Shown: one piece after another, positions 1 through 12,200 of the stretch | How positions within the stretch are numbered: the stretch's first letter is position 1 | Layout of the letters: each line of letters begins with the position of its first letter | DNA from: Closterium sp. Naga37s-1 | Lineage: Eukaryota > Streptophyta > Zygnematophyceae > Desmidiales > Closteriaceae | DNA: 64,000 nt | Reading direction: 5' to 3' | NCBI GenBank assembly: GCA_947471745.1 | Contig: CANJKZ010000977.1 | Span: 2,026,501 to 2,090,500, forward strand | Made by a program: the position numbers and the translations under genes | Notes under the pieces: generated by a model | Databases searched by the model: none | What the model saw: only the letters and a program-made list of their open reading frames with translations | What the model was told of the DNA's origin: nothing

Positions 1-2442
1 GTTGACACGTGCGTCTGGTTGCCCTCCGGGCCGTCCTTTGCCAGGCCGAAATCAGAGAGCTTCGCGTTGAAGTCCTGGGAGGGGGGGGAATGGGGAGGCG
101 TGTAATTGGGATTTGAGCATACGGATGAGGGGGGAAATCAGAGAGCTTCACGTTGAAGTCCTGAGAGAGGGGGGGATGGGGAGGCGTGCAATGGGGATTT
201 GAGCATACGGATGAGGGGGGAAGGGCGTGGAAATCAATGCAATGGGAGGTTTGAGTCGCGGTAAATGATCTGCCGGTCCGCCTCCTCGTGTAGTGCAGGT
301 ACGCCTTCAGACACAAAAATCTCCCCATACTCGTTATAACCCGACTCGTTAGACGCAAGCACCTCGTCCAGCAGAATGCTGGATGCCTTAAAGTCGCGGT
401 AAATGATCTGCTGGTCCGCCTCCTCAAGCAGATACGCTTTATACACACAAATCTCGGACATACTCGTTATAACAGCACTCGCTAGACGCACGCACCTCGT
501 CCAGCAGAATGTTGGACGCCTTAAAGTCGCGGTAGATGATCTACCGGTCCGCCTCCTTGTGCAGATACGCCTTCATACCCAATAAGTCCCCATACTCGTT
601 ATAACACAATTCGCTACAGTCACCTACCTCGTCCAGCAGAATGTTGGACGCCTTAAAGTCGCGGTAGATGATCTGCCGGTCCGCCTCCTCGTGTAAATAC
701 GCCAAGCCCTGCGCCGCGTGCAGCGCAACCTTCATTCGCACCGCCCATGGCAGGGGCTGGATGGCGCCTGCAGGGGGGAAGGGGAGGAGGGGAGCAAGGG
801 GGGAAAGGGAATGGAGATGAGAAGAATGGGGGGAAAATACGGGAACAGCGGCCGCGTGCAGCGCCACCTTCATGCGCACCGCCCATGGCAGCGGCTGGAT
901 GGGGCCCGGTGGGGAGGGGAACGGGGGGTCAAGGGGAGGAGGTGGGGGCAACATGAGAACAAGAATGAAGGCGAGGGGTCGAGCGGCCGCGTTCAGCGCC
1001 ACCTTCATGCGCACCGCCCATGGCAGCGGCTGGATGGCGCCTGGCAGAGGGTGGTTGGGGGAAGCAAGGGGGGAAGGGAATGGAGATGAGAAGAAGAGGG
1101 GAGGGAACGGGACGAGCGGCCGCGTGCAGCGCCACATTCATTCGCACCGGCCACGGCAGGGGCTGGATGGCGCCTGGGGAGGGGGGGAGCCGGGGGGGAA
1201 GGGGAGGAGGTGGGGGCAAGATGAGAACAACAATGAAGGCGAGGGGTCGAACGGCCGCGTGCAGCGCCACCTTCATGCGCACCGCCCACGGAAGGGAGCT
1301 GGATGGCGCCTTGCAGAGGGGGGTTGGATGACGGCGGAGGGGGAAGCGGGGAGGGGGGAAGCGGGGGGGGGGGGGGAAGCGGGATGCGTAGGGGAAAAGG
1401 ATGACACGGGAGCATGAACGAAGAGCCACCCTCACCCGCACGCCCCAAATCCAGGGATAGCTTGGCGACAGCGATGGCGACGATTGAGACGATTGCGACG
1501 ATTGCGCGTTCTTGCGACGGATCTGAAACTCACGGCTGAAGATGAATCAGTCGAGCCTGCCGTACGAAAGATACGGCACCCTCGAGTTTCGGGAGTGTCT
1601 TATGGTGTCTTATCGATCGAAATCTTTTCAATTAGTTTCAGGAATCGCACGAACAGGAACTCACGAGTGAAGAGGAATCTCTCGAGGCTGCCGTACGGAA
1701 GATACTCGTACGCCAACAGCCGGTGGTGCCCGTCCGAGCAGTACCCGACCAGCCGCACCAGGTTCGGGTGCCGAAGCTCGCTCAGGTACCGAACCTCCGT
1801 CTTCCATTCCGTCTCTCCCTGCTGCCCCCCCTGGTTCAGCACCTTTACCGCCACCTGCACCTTCCGCCTTCCGCTCTCCCCGCTCCCCGCGCCCACCCCC
1901 GCGCCTGAAGCGCAAACATCCTCTTCGATCGTTCCCCTGAAAACGCTCCCGAATCCGCCCTCCCCCAGCTTTCCCTCCTTTTCGAATTTCCGCGTCGCTA
2001 TAAATAGCTCCTGGTACGAGAATTCGCGCAGCGATGAAATGGCGGCCCCGCCGTTCGCCAGAGCCGTTCGATCCGCAAGCGCGCCGCCGCGTCGGCCGGA
2101 CCCTAGCCCGCCGCTGCCAGGTGGCGTGCGGAAGCCGCCGCCGGAACCCCCGCGCGGTGTTTGAGGGCACGATCGGCGGCCGCTTCCGCTGCCGGCGCTG
2201 GCGGCACTGGCGTTGCTCTCGTTGGACTTGGGAAGGAGTCCCCCGGACCGATACGCGGAAGCGGAAGCGGAAGCGGAAGAGGGGGATCGCATTGGGGAGG
2301 ACTTGCGGGCCAAGCGCTTGCTTGCTGTAGAGGGGCTTTGCGGTGCGACGCGGTTTGAGTGGGTTGCGCGGGACGATGAGCGGCTAGGAGCTGGCCCCAC
2401 TCGGCCTCTGGGGTCCTCCTCGATCGACACGCAGCCCCCCAT
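1..2442 (-). CDS. RLCK-VII/PBL receptor-like cytoplasmic kinase, 5' part
   Basis: Membrane-associated Ser/Thr kinase of the PBS1-like family, which acts below receptor kinases in plant signalling. Exons are 2442-1665, 767-628 and 74 to beyond the left edge; all junctions are GT-AG and stay in frame. The protein starts MGGCVS, a myristoylation/palmitoylation signal. A Ser/Gly/Pro-rich linker runs to about residue 138. The kinase domain then shows the Gly loop (GEGGFG, about 160-165), the VAVK lysine (about 200), [12 protein letters not shown] (catalytic loop) in exon 2, and [13 protein letters not shown] (activation segment) in exon 3. The C-lobe lies outside the window. Intron 1 is filled with partial exon-2 copies, so alternative exon choice is possible. 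Family assignment is firm; the ortholog is not determined. Confidence 0.9.
47..225 (-). repeat. Tandem duplication across the intron 2 / exon 3 acceptor
   Basis: A segment of about 86 bp carrying the start of exon 3 (DFNAKLSDF) and flanking intron is repeated: 48-128 and 134-220. The copy at 134-164 reads DFNVKLSDF and is upstream of the real exon in transcription order. Confidence 0.8.
248..560 (-). repeat. Three copies of the 3' part of kinase exon 2 plus donor region
   Basis: Copies at about 497-560, 365-438 and 248-309 encode degenerate forms of [22 protein letters not shown] and lie in intron 2, downstream of the real exon. The leftmost copy breaks at GACTCAAACC, close to the CTCAAA half-site seen at other duplication junctions in this window. 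Confidence 0.85.
850..1317 (-). repeat. Four copies of acceptor + 5' part of kinase exon 2
   Basis: Copies at about 1249-1317, 1117-1175, 981-1044 and 850-911 (minus strand) each encode a version of [17 protein letters not shown] and then diverge. A fifth, very degraded trace (about 1410-1441) may be present. Spacers alternate between two types, so two-copy blocks were themselves duplicated. The true exon 2 (767-628) is the last of the series in transcription order. Confidence 0.85.
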
Positions 2443-3663
2443 TGGTACCTAATGCTTTTTCGTCTTCTAATTTTATATGCAGCAATCACGTATAATATTT
2501 GTCTCGCTTGAATACTTGATGTTGGCTTCTATGTAACGCTTAAATTCCTTCTTGAGAACGTAATTAGTAATTTCAAAACTGCAGTCTATGGACAGGAGGC
2601 GGAACAATGTAGACAGCTAAGTAAAGCGCACGAGAAACAGTCACTGAAGTATGTAGGATTGTTGGATCGTTGGTAACAGGGGGAGGTGATGGATCAATGG
2701 GTGATGAGGATGATGAGGAGTGAATGGAAGGAAGATGAGGTTTGGCGAAGTAGGGGCGAATTCCTGTTGACTCGAATATATCCCGATCGAGTCGCGGAAT
2801 TCCACGCTCGACGAATTTTGCGAAATGCCAAGATTGGACAATTTGCGAGGGAGAAGTTTGGCGGTGGGCAGGAGGGAGGAAAAAGATCCGACAGTGACGG
2901 CTGATTTTTCCTGCCAGACCATTCACAATCACGCGACTGGCTTTTGGTCAGTTCATCTGACTTTGCTGGGCTGGGTGCGATACAGTAGTTGTTTTCCAAC
3001 GGCAAACCGCGAACACATCACCCTTGAGATTCGTGCGTCGCGCGAAAAGGGTTTCGTTTCGTCGTCCCAGCGACGAAGTTGCAAGGAGGTGTCGCAGCTG
3101 CTGAGTCGTCGTCGTCGCCCAACGTATCGTTTCCATAAAGGGTACCGGCTGCATCGTTAATACATCGATTGGTCATGCCATAATATGTCTTGCTGCGTAT
3201 GTCATATTATTCATTTCCCAGTAATGCATGGGTATTACCGCCCCTAATACCTAGCTAGGCATGTTTAGACATTTTCAACCCAAACCTCCGCAGTGATAGT
3301 TTCTGCTTTTTTGTGGCTTAAAATAGTGCTGACAAGTATATAATGAGAATGCATGTGCTTGAAAGAATGTACACCATGGCCCACTTAGGGTGCTCCTCAG
3401 GCTCAATCAGGATAGGAATCTGGGAGGCGAATTGTTTGGGACAAGAATGCACGCTTTGTTGGGCGCAACACTGGGTCAGTACAGTACTATTGTACACATG
3501 CATCTCATGGTAACTTTTCATTATATTAGAACCCAGCAGATTGGTTACATATATATGAAGCCAAACCTAAAGCAGTCGAGCACATAACTCAAAAGCGAGA
3601 CACCGTCTACATTATGATACTGAAAAAAGGGGCTGTAGCCCCACAGGTTCCATTGCATCACGT
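2443..3663. other. Intergenic region between kinase 5' end and transporter 3' end
   Basis: AT-richer than the genes. Short open frames on both strands show no recognisable domain. It should hold the kinase promoter and the 3' UTR of the minus-strand transporter. No repeat or RNA gene was recognised. Confidence 0.6.
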
Positions 3664-6600
3664 CTACTCCTTGAAATCATCCTTGTCATCCTTGGGAAGT
3701 GGGTTGTTCCGCCAGAAGACGGCGAGAGCACTTCCTCCCAGCTGCAGACACAAAAGGCAGCATATCAACAAAGGCATCGGATACCACAACAGTAAAAAAC
3801 CACACATGACAAACAAGCAAACACAAGCCAGTAGTAAACTCCCAAAAGCTCCCTAACATCCGGGGTCCCACAATGAATGTCCGAAAACGTACAGCCATGA
3901 AGACAACGCTGACAGCAGATGGCACAGCGACCAGTGGGTTGGAGAAGTGCTTTTGGGCTAGAAGGAACCCAAGGGCCGAGCTCTGAAGCCAACCACGAAA
4001 GGAAACCGGAGACACAGGGGGGAAAGAAAGGGAGGAAAAATGTCATTGGCATGTGTTCATTCTGAAGACGCCTGTATGATTGAAGATTGTCAGTGTGAGC
4101 ATGCTTCATGCTTATCTGTAGGGCTGTTTGTAGTACATGCATGGCACGTTCATGTGCATGCCAGCTGTAACCCTACCAACATGCGAGTCTCACCTGCATG
4201 CCACACTCAATGGAGATGGTGCGGGAGGTGGACTCGCTGAAGTTAAAGATTTTCGAGAGGAAGTAGCCGAGAGCAAAGGCGAAGGCGTGCAGAGCTGCGA
4301 CGGGGAGGATGAGCTGCGCGCCCTGGGCCTTGAGCACCTCCGCCACCTGACCAATCTGTTGCGGTAGGAAGTGGAAAACGGGGGGATGCAAGGGTGGGTG
4401 TGATGCAAGGAGAGGATTGATGCGAGGGTAGGCAAGGAGATGGGTGATGCACGGGCGGTGTGTGAGGCAAGGAGAGGGGTGATGCGAGGGTGGGATGTGA
4501 GGCAAGGTGAGGGGGTGATGCAAGGGTGGGGGGGGTGGTGCCAAGGGTGAGGAGGTGAAGTCAGGGTGCAGAAAGAGGTAAGGGCGAGGGAGGAAAACGG
4601 CGAGGGGCGACTAGTCTAAAAGCAGGGGTAACAGTGATATTTTTCCACTCGAAAAGATTCGACAAGGACCAACAAGTCGGAAGAGGAGGAACGAAAAAGA
4701 GTGCAATGGATGAGTACCGGGGAGGCGCAGAGCAGGGTGGTGAGAACGACACCAACAAGTGGCGTGAAGAAGGTGATCTTCTTGGTGATGTCGTTGAAGA
4801 ACTCGTTAGCGAGAACTGCATCATGGGAAGAAGATGCACGAAAGAATATTATCAGTCAGCAGGCTACTCGATGGAACAACCGCTCCGAGAAGCAACCGCT
4901 TACAATACTGCTTTCAATGCACAGGTGTAGGTGGGATAAAGGTTTCTCACCTCCACAAATGGTGGGCACAAGCACGACCTGGAAAGTGCTGAGGGCCAGA
5001 CCCTGCAGGAAAGCAAAGCATAGCATAATGTTGAGTACGCTCTGTCGGCCTTAAAAGGGGCACGCAGATGCGACTGACGAGGGAAAAATAAAACCTTGAT
5101 GGTGTGGAAATGAAAGATCACGCGTACCTTGGCGTCGACGGGCACCAGCTGGCCGGCAAGAACCTTGGTGAGGAAGGGCGTCATGAAGATGGCGCCGATG
5201 GTGGACGCACTGTTATGGAGGCAGACCGAAAGGAGAAAGAAGAAAACGCGACGTTACACGCCTAATCTGAATCCTCGAGGTTGGATGCATGTGGGAGAGA
5301 GTTTCGATAGACTGTGTTCTTTAGACAACGGGACAGGAAAAGAAGCAGGATTCGGGGGTTAGGGGGAGACTGACGTGGTCATGAGCACGGAGAGGGCGAC
5401 GTTGCCGCGAGAGATATAGGTGGCGACATTGGACGCCTGACCGCCGGGGCAGCACGACACGAGGATGAGCCCGGTGGCCAGAGGGGCGGGGAGCTTCAGC
5501 GCCTGGAAACACAACCAATATTGACAGAAGCGAAACCGAGTGGAACGCATTAGAATGACATGGGACGAGTTGGAATGAAGAAAATCGAAGTGAAATAGGA
5601 GGGCATAAAAAGGTTGAAAAGGATTGGCATTCCCACTACAGGTTGATGAGTCAATGTGATAGTGTTTAGCTTACTTTGTGATTCAGTTCCTTACCAGAGC
5701 AATGGCATAGCCAAGAATGGGCTTAATGCAGTACTGCGCGATAAAACCGACTCCGACCTGCGGAAAGATTGAACAAAAGAGGAGGAACGTTGTGGAACTC
5801 AGAGTAGCGTTCGGTGCATGTATCATCGCACGTTTAGACACGGACGAATTCATGCAGTGATTATTCCCGATCAAATGTTTACCGTCCAGGGGTTGCGGAG
5901 GCAGCGGCGGAAGTCCTCAAAGGTGAGGGTGAGGCCCATGGAGAGCATGAGGAAACCGAGAGCGTATGTGAAGAGGTCGGTTGAGAGCCATGTCACCTGA
6001 AAGCAGAAAGAAACAAGCACATGAATGCTACTGAAAACAAAGTTGATCCTGAAAAATGCTTAACCTGGAAAAGTGGAAAAGGGTCAGAGGGGTGCCTTAG
6101 GGTGAAAGGCTTACAGCTGAAGGCTTAACGAGACCGATGACGGTTCCAAGAATGACCTGGATAGAGAAAATGGGCAGCGACAGTGAAGCGAGATGAGAAC
6201 GTAATTGTTAGACAGGATACCAGAATGAAAACAGGAAGAAGAAAAAAAAACACACACACACAACGAGAAAGGTGGCTGGTTACCCAGAGTGGGAAGAGGG
6301 TGGTGAGGGTCTCAATGATCTTCTTAAGGCCCTCTGGGCCCTCGGCAGGTGCAGGGGCGGCAGCACCCTCAGCAGCTTGAGCAACACTGCAGGGACGGAC
6401 AAAATAACAAGGTGCCGTTTGAGAGCGATACAATCGTAGTCTTGTTCATACTGCGTTCTTTCTTTCAGTCAGAAATATGATCGTTGAAGTAAGAGTGCGA
6501 TTGTTCGAGCCAAGGTTTTGGGACCTGTTCAATCAAGCGCGTGAAATCACGTGAGCACCGTTAAGCGCTAAGTGTAAGTAGTTACATGGAAGAGGTGGTC

Positions 6601-6957
6601 CGTTTAACGAGCTTGGAGGTTGCCGAAGAAGACGAGTCCTCGAAGCTGCAACGAGGAGCTACGGGAGCAGCTCGGAGAGCCGGCCTAAAAGCCGGAGCAG
6701 CCAGGCGCACTGCAATAGCGCGAGAGAAGCACACGAGGTTTTAAGGGCGAGGATACAAACGAGTTTAGAGAGTAATAAAGGCTGTTGTAGTAAAGAGTCA
6801 GGCAGCGAGCAGTGAAGCGACCACTTTAAAAAGCAATGCGTTGGATGACATTGTGCCAAAACGCACCAGTGCTTGTACATCTTGACCTGAGGGTGTTTCC
6901 CTGAATCAATGGGTTGAACACATTCACCCTGGACACGCAGGCCGTTGTGGAAGCCAT
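3664..6957 (-). CDS. Plastid bile acid:sodium symporter family protein (BASS1-like)
   Basis: Multi-pass carrier of the BASS family; plant members sit in the plastid envelope and move organic anions, with the substrate not deducible here. Thirteen exons: 6957-6867, 6709-6586, 6386-6284, 6156-6115, 5996-5883, 5757-5695, 5502-5375, 5209-5128, 5002-4951, 4815-4718, 4355-4194, 3982-3893, 3741-3664. They sum to 408 codons plus stop with every phase matching. The first ~80 residues are Ala/Ser/Arg-rich and transit-peptide-like. Family hallmarks are [20 protein letters not shown], the core [38 protein letters not shown] and [20 protein letters not shown], ending in a short charged tail. No duplicated exon fragments were seen in its introns, unlike neighbouring genes. 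Start chosen at the ATG giving the transit-like N-terminus. Confidence 0.93.
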
Positions 6958-8127
6958 AGCTGCTACGTGCGATATCACACGGCTTTTTTCGATCTTAGGC
7001 GCACAAAACTTAGAGGCTCAATCTTCCTGATCTGGTCAAACCAGGCTGGAAATAAGATAGAGCTAAAGCAACTCAATGCTACTTCACTCAATCAGCTGAT
7101 CAGGGAGTGGAGGCAAATTTCTTTCCAAAAATCAGGGGGAGCAGAGACGCTAGAGGGGAAAGTGGGGGGGAGGAAAGGTGGAGGGGGAACGAGACGGGTT
7201 TACGCTGCGAGGGGGGTGATCCCACGAGGGAAGAGACACTGATCTCTGATCTGATGTTCCCCAGAGATGTGACGTGGAAATCTTAGGATGGCCAATCGTT
7301 GTACAGCTGGAAGATTGTCCCGCCAGACGGAGTTCCAGTCACGGCGCTGGCGGATCGAGCGTTTGGGGGAAAGAGGGGAGAGTCTGCGGAGGGGGTGGGG
7401 GCGATGCTGGCAGTCGAATCTCCGCCTTTGGTGGGTGTCTGACGTATCGGGCTGGCGGTTCGCGCGTGGTGCGAGTTGGTTGCGCGATCGCACGGACGGG
7501 TGACAGGAGGGCGCGTGACATTGAGCGGTGATTGATGGAGCAGCCAAGATCGAGGTCAGCATTTCCGTCTTTTCGCCACGCACGGTTGAGCTGAGTCAGC
7601 AAAGGCCGGTGATATGGCATCTCTGGGTGCTTTCCGCGTGTGAAGGCAGATGACCAGCTGGTGGATGTTTATTGGCGTGATGCAATCTTCTCGTGGCTAC
7701 AACATTTGGATTCGTTTCCGATATAAGCAACCTCACCGTATCATAGTGTGGATCGCGAAGATACATCTCGTAAGCGTATCTTGTAGGGTTATATCCCAAC
7801 AGCTGGAGGTGAGGCGCGAGACGGGTGCTTGTCAAATCAACCTTCGTAGTCTCCCACAGCTGTCCGGTTCTGGAGGATTTCGCCTAGAGATGCTTTTCTT
7901 ATCTCGTTTTGAATCTCTCACTTGCGTTCAAAATGGACCAGCGGAAACCTGCTGCGTGGTCATGGCAAACGCGGCTCAGCCATATGTTCTTCCTCCTGAT
8001 TCTCCTTCGAGCGCCGTTTTTCGAGTTGAGTTGGCAAACTTCCAGCAAGTTCTCTCAAATTCGCTTGAATCTCTCTCCGCCATGAAGACTTATTATGAAT
8101 TTCTCCCAATCTGATCACTTCTCGCAG
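6958..8127. other. Intergenic region upstream of the transporter
   Basis: Likely contains the transporter promoter. Open frames of 60-150 codons occur on both strands, but none shows a domain or a convincing splice structure. Earlier exons of the 8128-8916 candidate may lie here and could not be resolved. Confidence 0.5.
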
Positions 8128-8916
8128 CCTGCCATGCTCCGGAATCCGCTGCAAGTCCCCGCTTGACATAGTCGTCACGGAGCTTCACGCCTACGGTCGA
8201 GCGCCTTCCACGCTGCTCCGCTGCCTGCTCTACCCGGGAATTCTTGCCCAACGTCTCCAGAAAACCTTCGCCGGAGAGCCTTTCAAGTTACCAGAATGGA
8301 ACAGCATTTTACAGCCGTTGGATCCGGTCATCTCAAAGGATCCATATGCGCACTCCTTCCCCACATCCTGGGAGGATTTCAAGGACCAGGACATTGATAT
8401 GATCGGCGGAAGCTTCCTGGTGGTTGCTGGCGGGTTCATGGCTCTTTTAGGTCCTTCTGCTGGGGGAACCGTGGGATTGTCGGTGTTGGCGTTCTATGCA
8501 ATGCGATCGTCCTGGGATGGAATCGAGGTCAGGTTTTCAGTGCTCTTTCTCCTCGCATTCTTCTGCTCCCTGGCTTGGATTCCAGTTGGGAAGGCCAAGA
8601 AGAAAGTGGAAATGCAAGGGGAGCCGAAAGATGGGAAGAAGCATGAAGGGGGGGTTGTTCATGGAGGGAGAGAAGGAAGAAGAGGGAAAGTCAAGGGAAA
8701 GACCAAGGCTCATTAGAGCCGAGAGACGTGTAGGGTAGTGATGCATGTTGGCATTAATGTGAAATCAGAAATGAAACTGATACAATCACTTGTTGGCAGG
8801 TGAATCTCAAGACGACTCAACTCATGTGCCAGGAAAAAATCATGGAAGGGAGCTGGATGATGGAGGCTTCCTCAGTGTACATGATTCTTTGGAGAGCTGG
8901 ATGCACCAGCAATTAG
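8128..8916 (+). CDS. Hypothetical membrane protein, 3' exons only
   Basis: Function not recognised. An open stretch from a TCTCGCAG acceptor at 8127 encodes a coherent sequence including DIVVTELHAYGRAPSTLLR, LLYPGILAQRLQKTF, DPYAHSFPTSWEDF, and one hydrophobic segment (GGSFLVVAGGFMALLG). A candidate donor after 8527 (GTCAGG, weak) joins in phase to an exon at 8800-8916, which ends in a stop after 38 codons. No start was found: an in-frame stop at 8096 means upstream exon(s) are needed. It could also be a decayed gene. Composition is unlike the low-complexity reading frames elsewhere, which is the main argument for coding. Confidence 0.4.
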
Positions 8917-9288
8917 AATTGAATGTCCTCCTATGTTGACATCCCATCCCAATCCACCAACAATCCGTAAACGGCGAGCCACAATCAGCGCATCAAATGT
9001 GGGTCGAATGCGCATCAATCAGCGTCACATACCAAGCAAACAATCACGCTCTGGTATGTAACGTACCACGAATCTGGTCTGATTTGAGCGTGGATCAAAT
9101 GCGGGATAACTCCTGTGATCATCAAGGCATAAGCGCATGACGCGGAATCCCATATGGTACTAACCGTACATGCATAGAAGAAATTTGACGTCCTGTGGTC
9201 GCGTCGCGACCCGTCGACATTTACTTCTTGTAGGGGGGAATCTTGCAGTACTGAATTTTTCGTAGCTGATTCCAAGAATTCGGACGGA
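8917..9288. other. Short intergenic / promoter region
   Basis: No gene or repeat recognised. It lies immediately 5' of the oxidoreductase start codon and probably contains its promoter and 5' UTR. Confidence 0.5.
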
Positions 9289-12200
9289 ATGGAGCAGCCA
9301 ATCAGCGTGCTTATGGTAGGCGCTGGCGAATACACCGTAGGTGAGTAAGAAACGAAAAGTACAATGACATTAAGTTTCTGCCGTTTTTCGCCGACCAGGT
9401 CGTATCTGACTTCCTTTTCTGCTATTGGTTGCATCTCTCGTCAGGGTTTGTACCGACCAAGGAGGGAGCTGCGAGCGACAAGTCTGCAGGGTATGTGCTG
9501 GGAAGGGCCATGATGGTAGTAAGGGGGTGTGGTGAGGTGAGGGTGACTGTCGATTCAAAAGCTGCGGGTTTGTATCGACCAAGGAGGGAGCTGCCAGCGA
9601 CAAGTCTGCAGGGTATGTGCTGGAAAGGGCTGCGCTAGCAGTGTGGGGGGGGGGGGGGGGAGGGATCTGAGGCGAGGGTGTGGGGATGAGGTGGGGGTGA
9701 CGTGAAGGCATGGCGCTGAGATGAAGTTGTGGTGGCGAATTGGAAGGCATGGGACTTCAACAACTGCTCTGGTATGACGAGGATTCATGTTGCAAGGCTC
9801 CTAAACAACAGCGCCTACCAATGGCGCAGCACGTGCTGCTGTGCGAATGACTCCCCCTCGGTCACCCACACCAACCCCTCACACCAAATCAACTCACCCA
9901 TGCAGTGTCATCGCCATCACACTGATGGACCTCCGGCATCTGGGGAAGGTGCAGCAGCTGCTGCTGTGTGAATTGCTAGTAACTGGCCATCTGTCATGTC
10001 ATCCCAACACCACCCCAACGCACCCAATCAAATCACCTGTGCAGTGTCATCGCCATCACATTGATGGACCTGCGCCGGCTGGGAGAGGTGCAGCTGCTGG
10101 TGATGTGTGACTTGTGAATGATTTCTCATTGGTCATCCGCACCACCCGACACTCACCCTCCCCCCCCTCAACCAATCATCTGTGCAGTGTCATTGCCATC
10201 ACATTGATGGACCTTCGCCGTCTGGGCAAGGTGCAGCGACTGCTGCTGTGTGATCGGTCCGGGCGACACTTCCCCGCTATCAGAGACACGCTGAAAAGGA
10301 AGATTGCAGACGTGTATCGAGACATGGACGTCACTCTCGAGACATACCCTCCAGGTATGGTTCTTGAGGCTCCCCATGATTATATTTCTCTGCCGTCAGA
10401 CCTTTCCAAGTTTCCAGCGATCAGAGAGACGCTGAAGCGGAAGGTTGCAGACGTGTATGGCTTTCAAGACTCACCCTCCAGGTATGGATTTTGAGGCGCC
10501 TCAAGATGAATGTCCCTGCCATCGGACCTTTCCAGCCATCCAGCCATCAGGGGGACGTTGAAGGGGAAGATTGCAGACGTGTATCGAGACATAAGAGCTA
10601 GAGACCTACCCTCCAGGTATGTTTCTTGGGGCGCCCCAAGAGCAGATTTCCCTGCCCCGCCATCAGATCTTCCCTGCCCCGCCATCAGAGAGATGCTGAA
10701 GCGGGTGCATGCGAGGGGTGCATGCGAGGGGTGCACGCGAGGGGTGCACGCGAGGGGTGCACGCGAGGGGAGCACGCGAGGGGTGCACGCGATGGGTGCA
10801 TGCGATGGGTGCATGCGAGGGGTGCATGCGAGGGGTGCACGCGAGGGGTGCACGCGAGGGGTGCACGCGAGGGGAGCACGCGAGGGGTGCACGCGATGGG
10901 TGCATGCGATGGGTGCATGCGAGGGGTGCATGCGAGGGGTGCACGCGAGGGGTGCACGCGAGGGGTGCACGCGAGCTACGTTGCTAAATACGAGTACCGA
11001 GTATAATACGTTAGCGTATTATACGCTTGGTATATACGCGGTACGCCAAGGCTGGCGTACTGCTGATACGCAAAAATACGCTGGCGGGCAGCTAAAACTT
11101 TTTTTCCCGGGCAGGTATAAAAAAACCTGTTTCAGGGGGGGGGTTCAGGCCGACAACAACACATGTCAATATTTTAGTTCATAAATATCCAGAAATACAT
11201 AGTTCATCCACATAATCCCCACCCTCTAGCGAGCTTCCCCACAGCCTATTTCCTTGCGGGGCTTTTCCACCACCACCCCTTCCCCATACTCATCCGCCAG
11301 CACTGCATCATCTCCTTCCCCCCCCAGCAGGTCATCCTCCTCCTCCTCGTCCATGTTGTAGCCGCGGGGGATAGGGGCATCCGGGATGTTCCCGGGCACA
11401 ACCGTGCTGGCCCCATCCTTGTTGTACCAATTGCGCACAACGTTCCAGTTGTGCGCAATGTAAACCAGGTCCGCACACTTGGCGGACCCGAGGCGGTTGC
11501 GGCGGGCAGTGTGGACGCCTTCCCACTGCGCCCAGCCACGTTCGCATGAAGAAGCCGAGACGGGCTGAGTGAGAATCCGGCATGCGAGGGTGGCAAGCTC
11601 AGGGTACTCGGTGCTGTGCCACGACCACCACTGCACCATGCTCATCTCCCCTTTCTTCACTGCCTCCCTTGCAGCTATGGCGCTCGGCTTGCCAAAACTG
11701 CCCTCCAAGTTGATGTAGGCCAGCAATGCCTCCTGCAGCACAAGGGAGGCGCGGCGAGGGGCACCATCTTGCCGCGCCTGAAGGTGACGTGGTCATAGTG
11801 GCGCTCGATGTAGTCCTTGAACACCCTCGTGCACTCCACATCGTTCCTGAAAATTCCCTCCTCCTGGTTGGCCGGATTCAGGATCCGGCCAACCACATGC
11901 ATGGGGCAGGCAAGGGAGTTGTCCCACCTGTCCTTCACAATCTTGGTGATGTCTGCCCTCTCTGTCCGAGTCAAGAAGTCGCCTGAAGCGTCGAGCTTGT
12001 CATTGATGTCCTCGGTAAGCTGTAGCATAATGTCATACAGCTTACCCATCATGCCTTTCGCGGAAGAGTCCGTGGCCCGCATGGCCTTGAATGGCACCGC
12101 CATGAGAGAGGAAAAGAACTCCGCCACCCCCCACCACTCCTCATCCATCACAGCAGCCCTGAATTTCTCGGCTGCAGTCTTCCTATCCTTGTCCCCCGCT

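Noticed and set aside
6241..6264. A/CA-rich stretch in a BASS intron as a retro-insertion tail
   Set aside because: No flanking direct repeats could be found; a simple repeat explains it.
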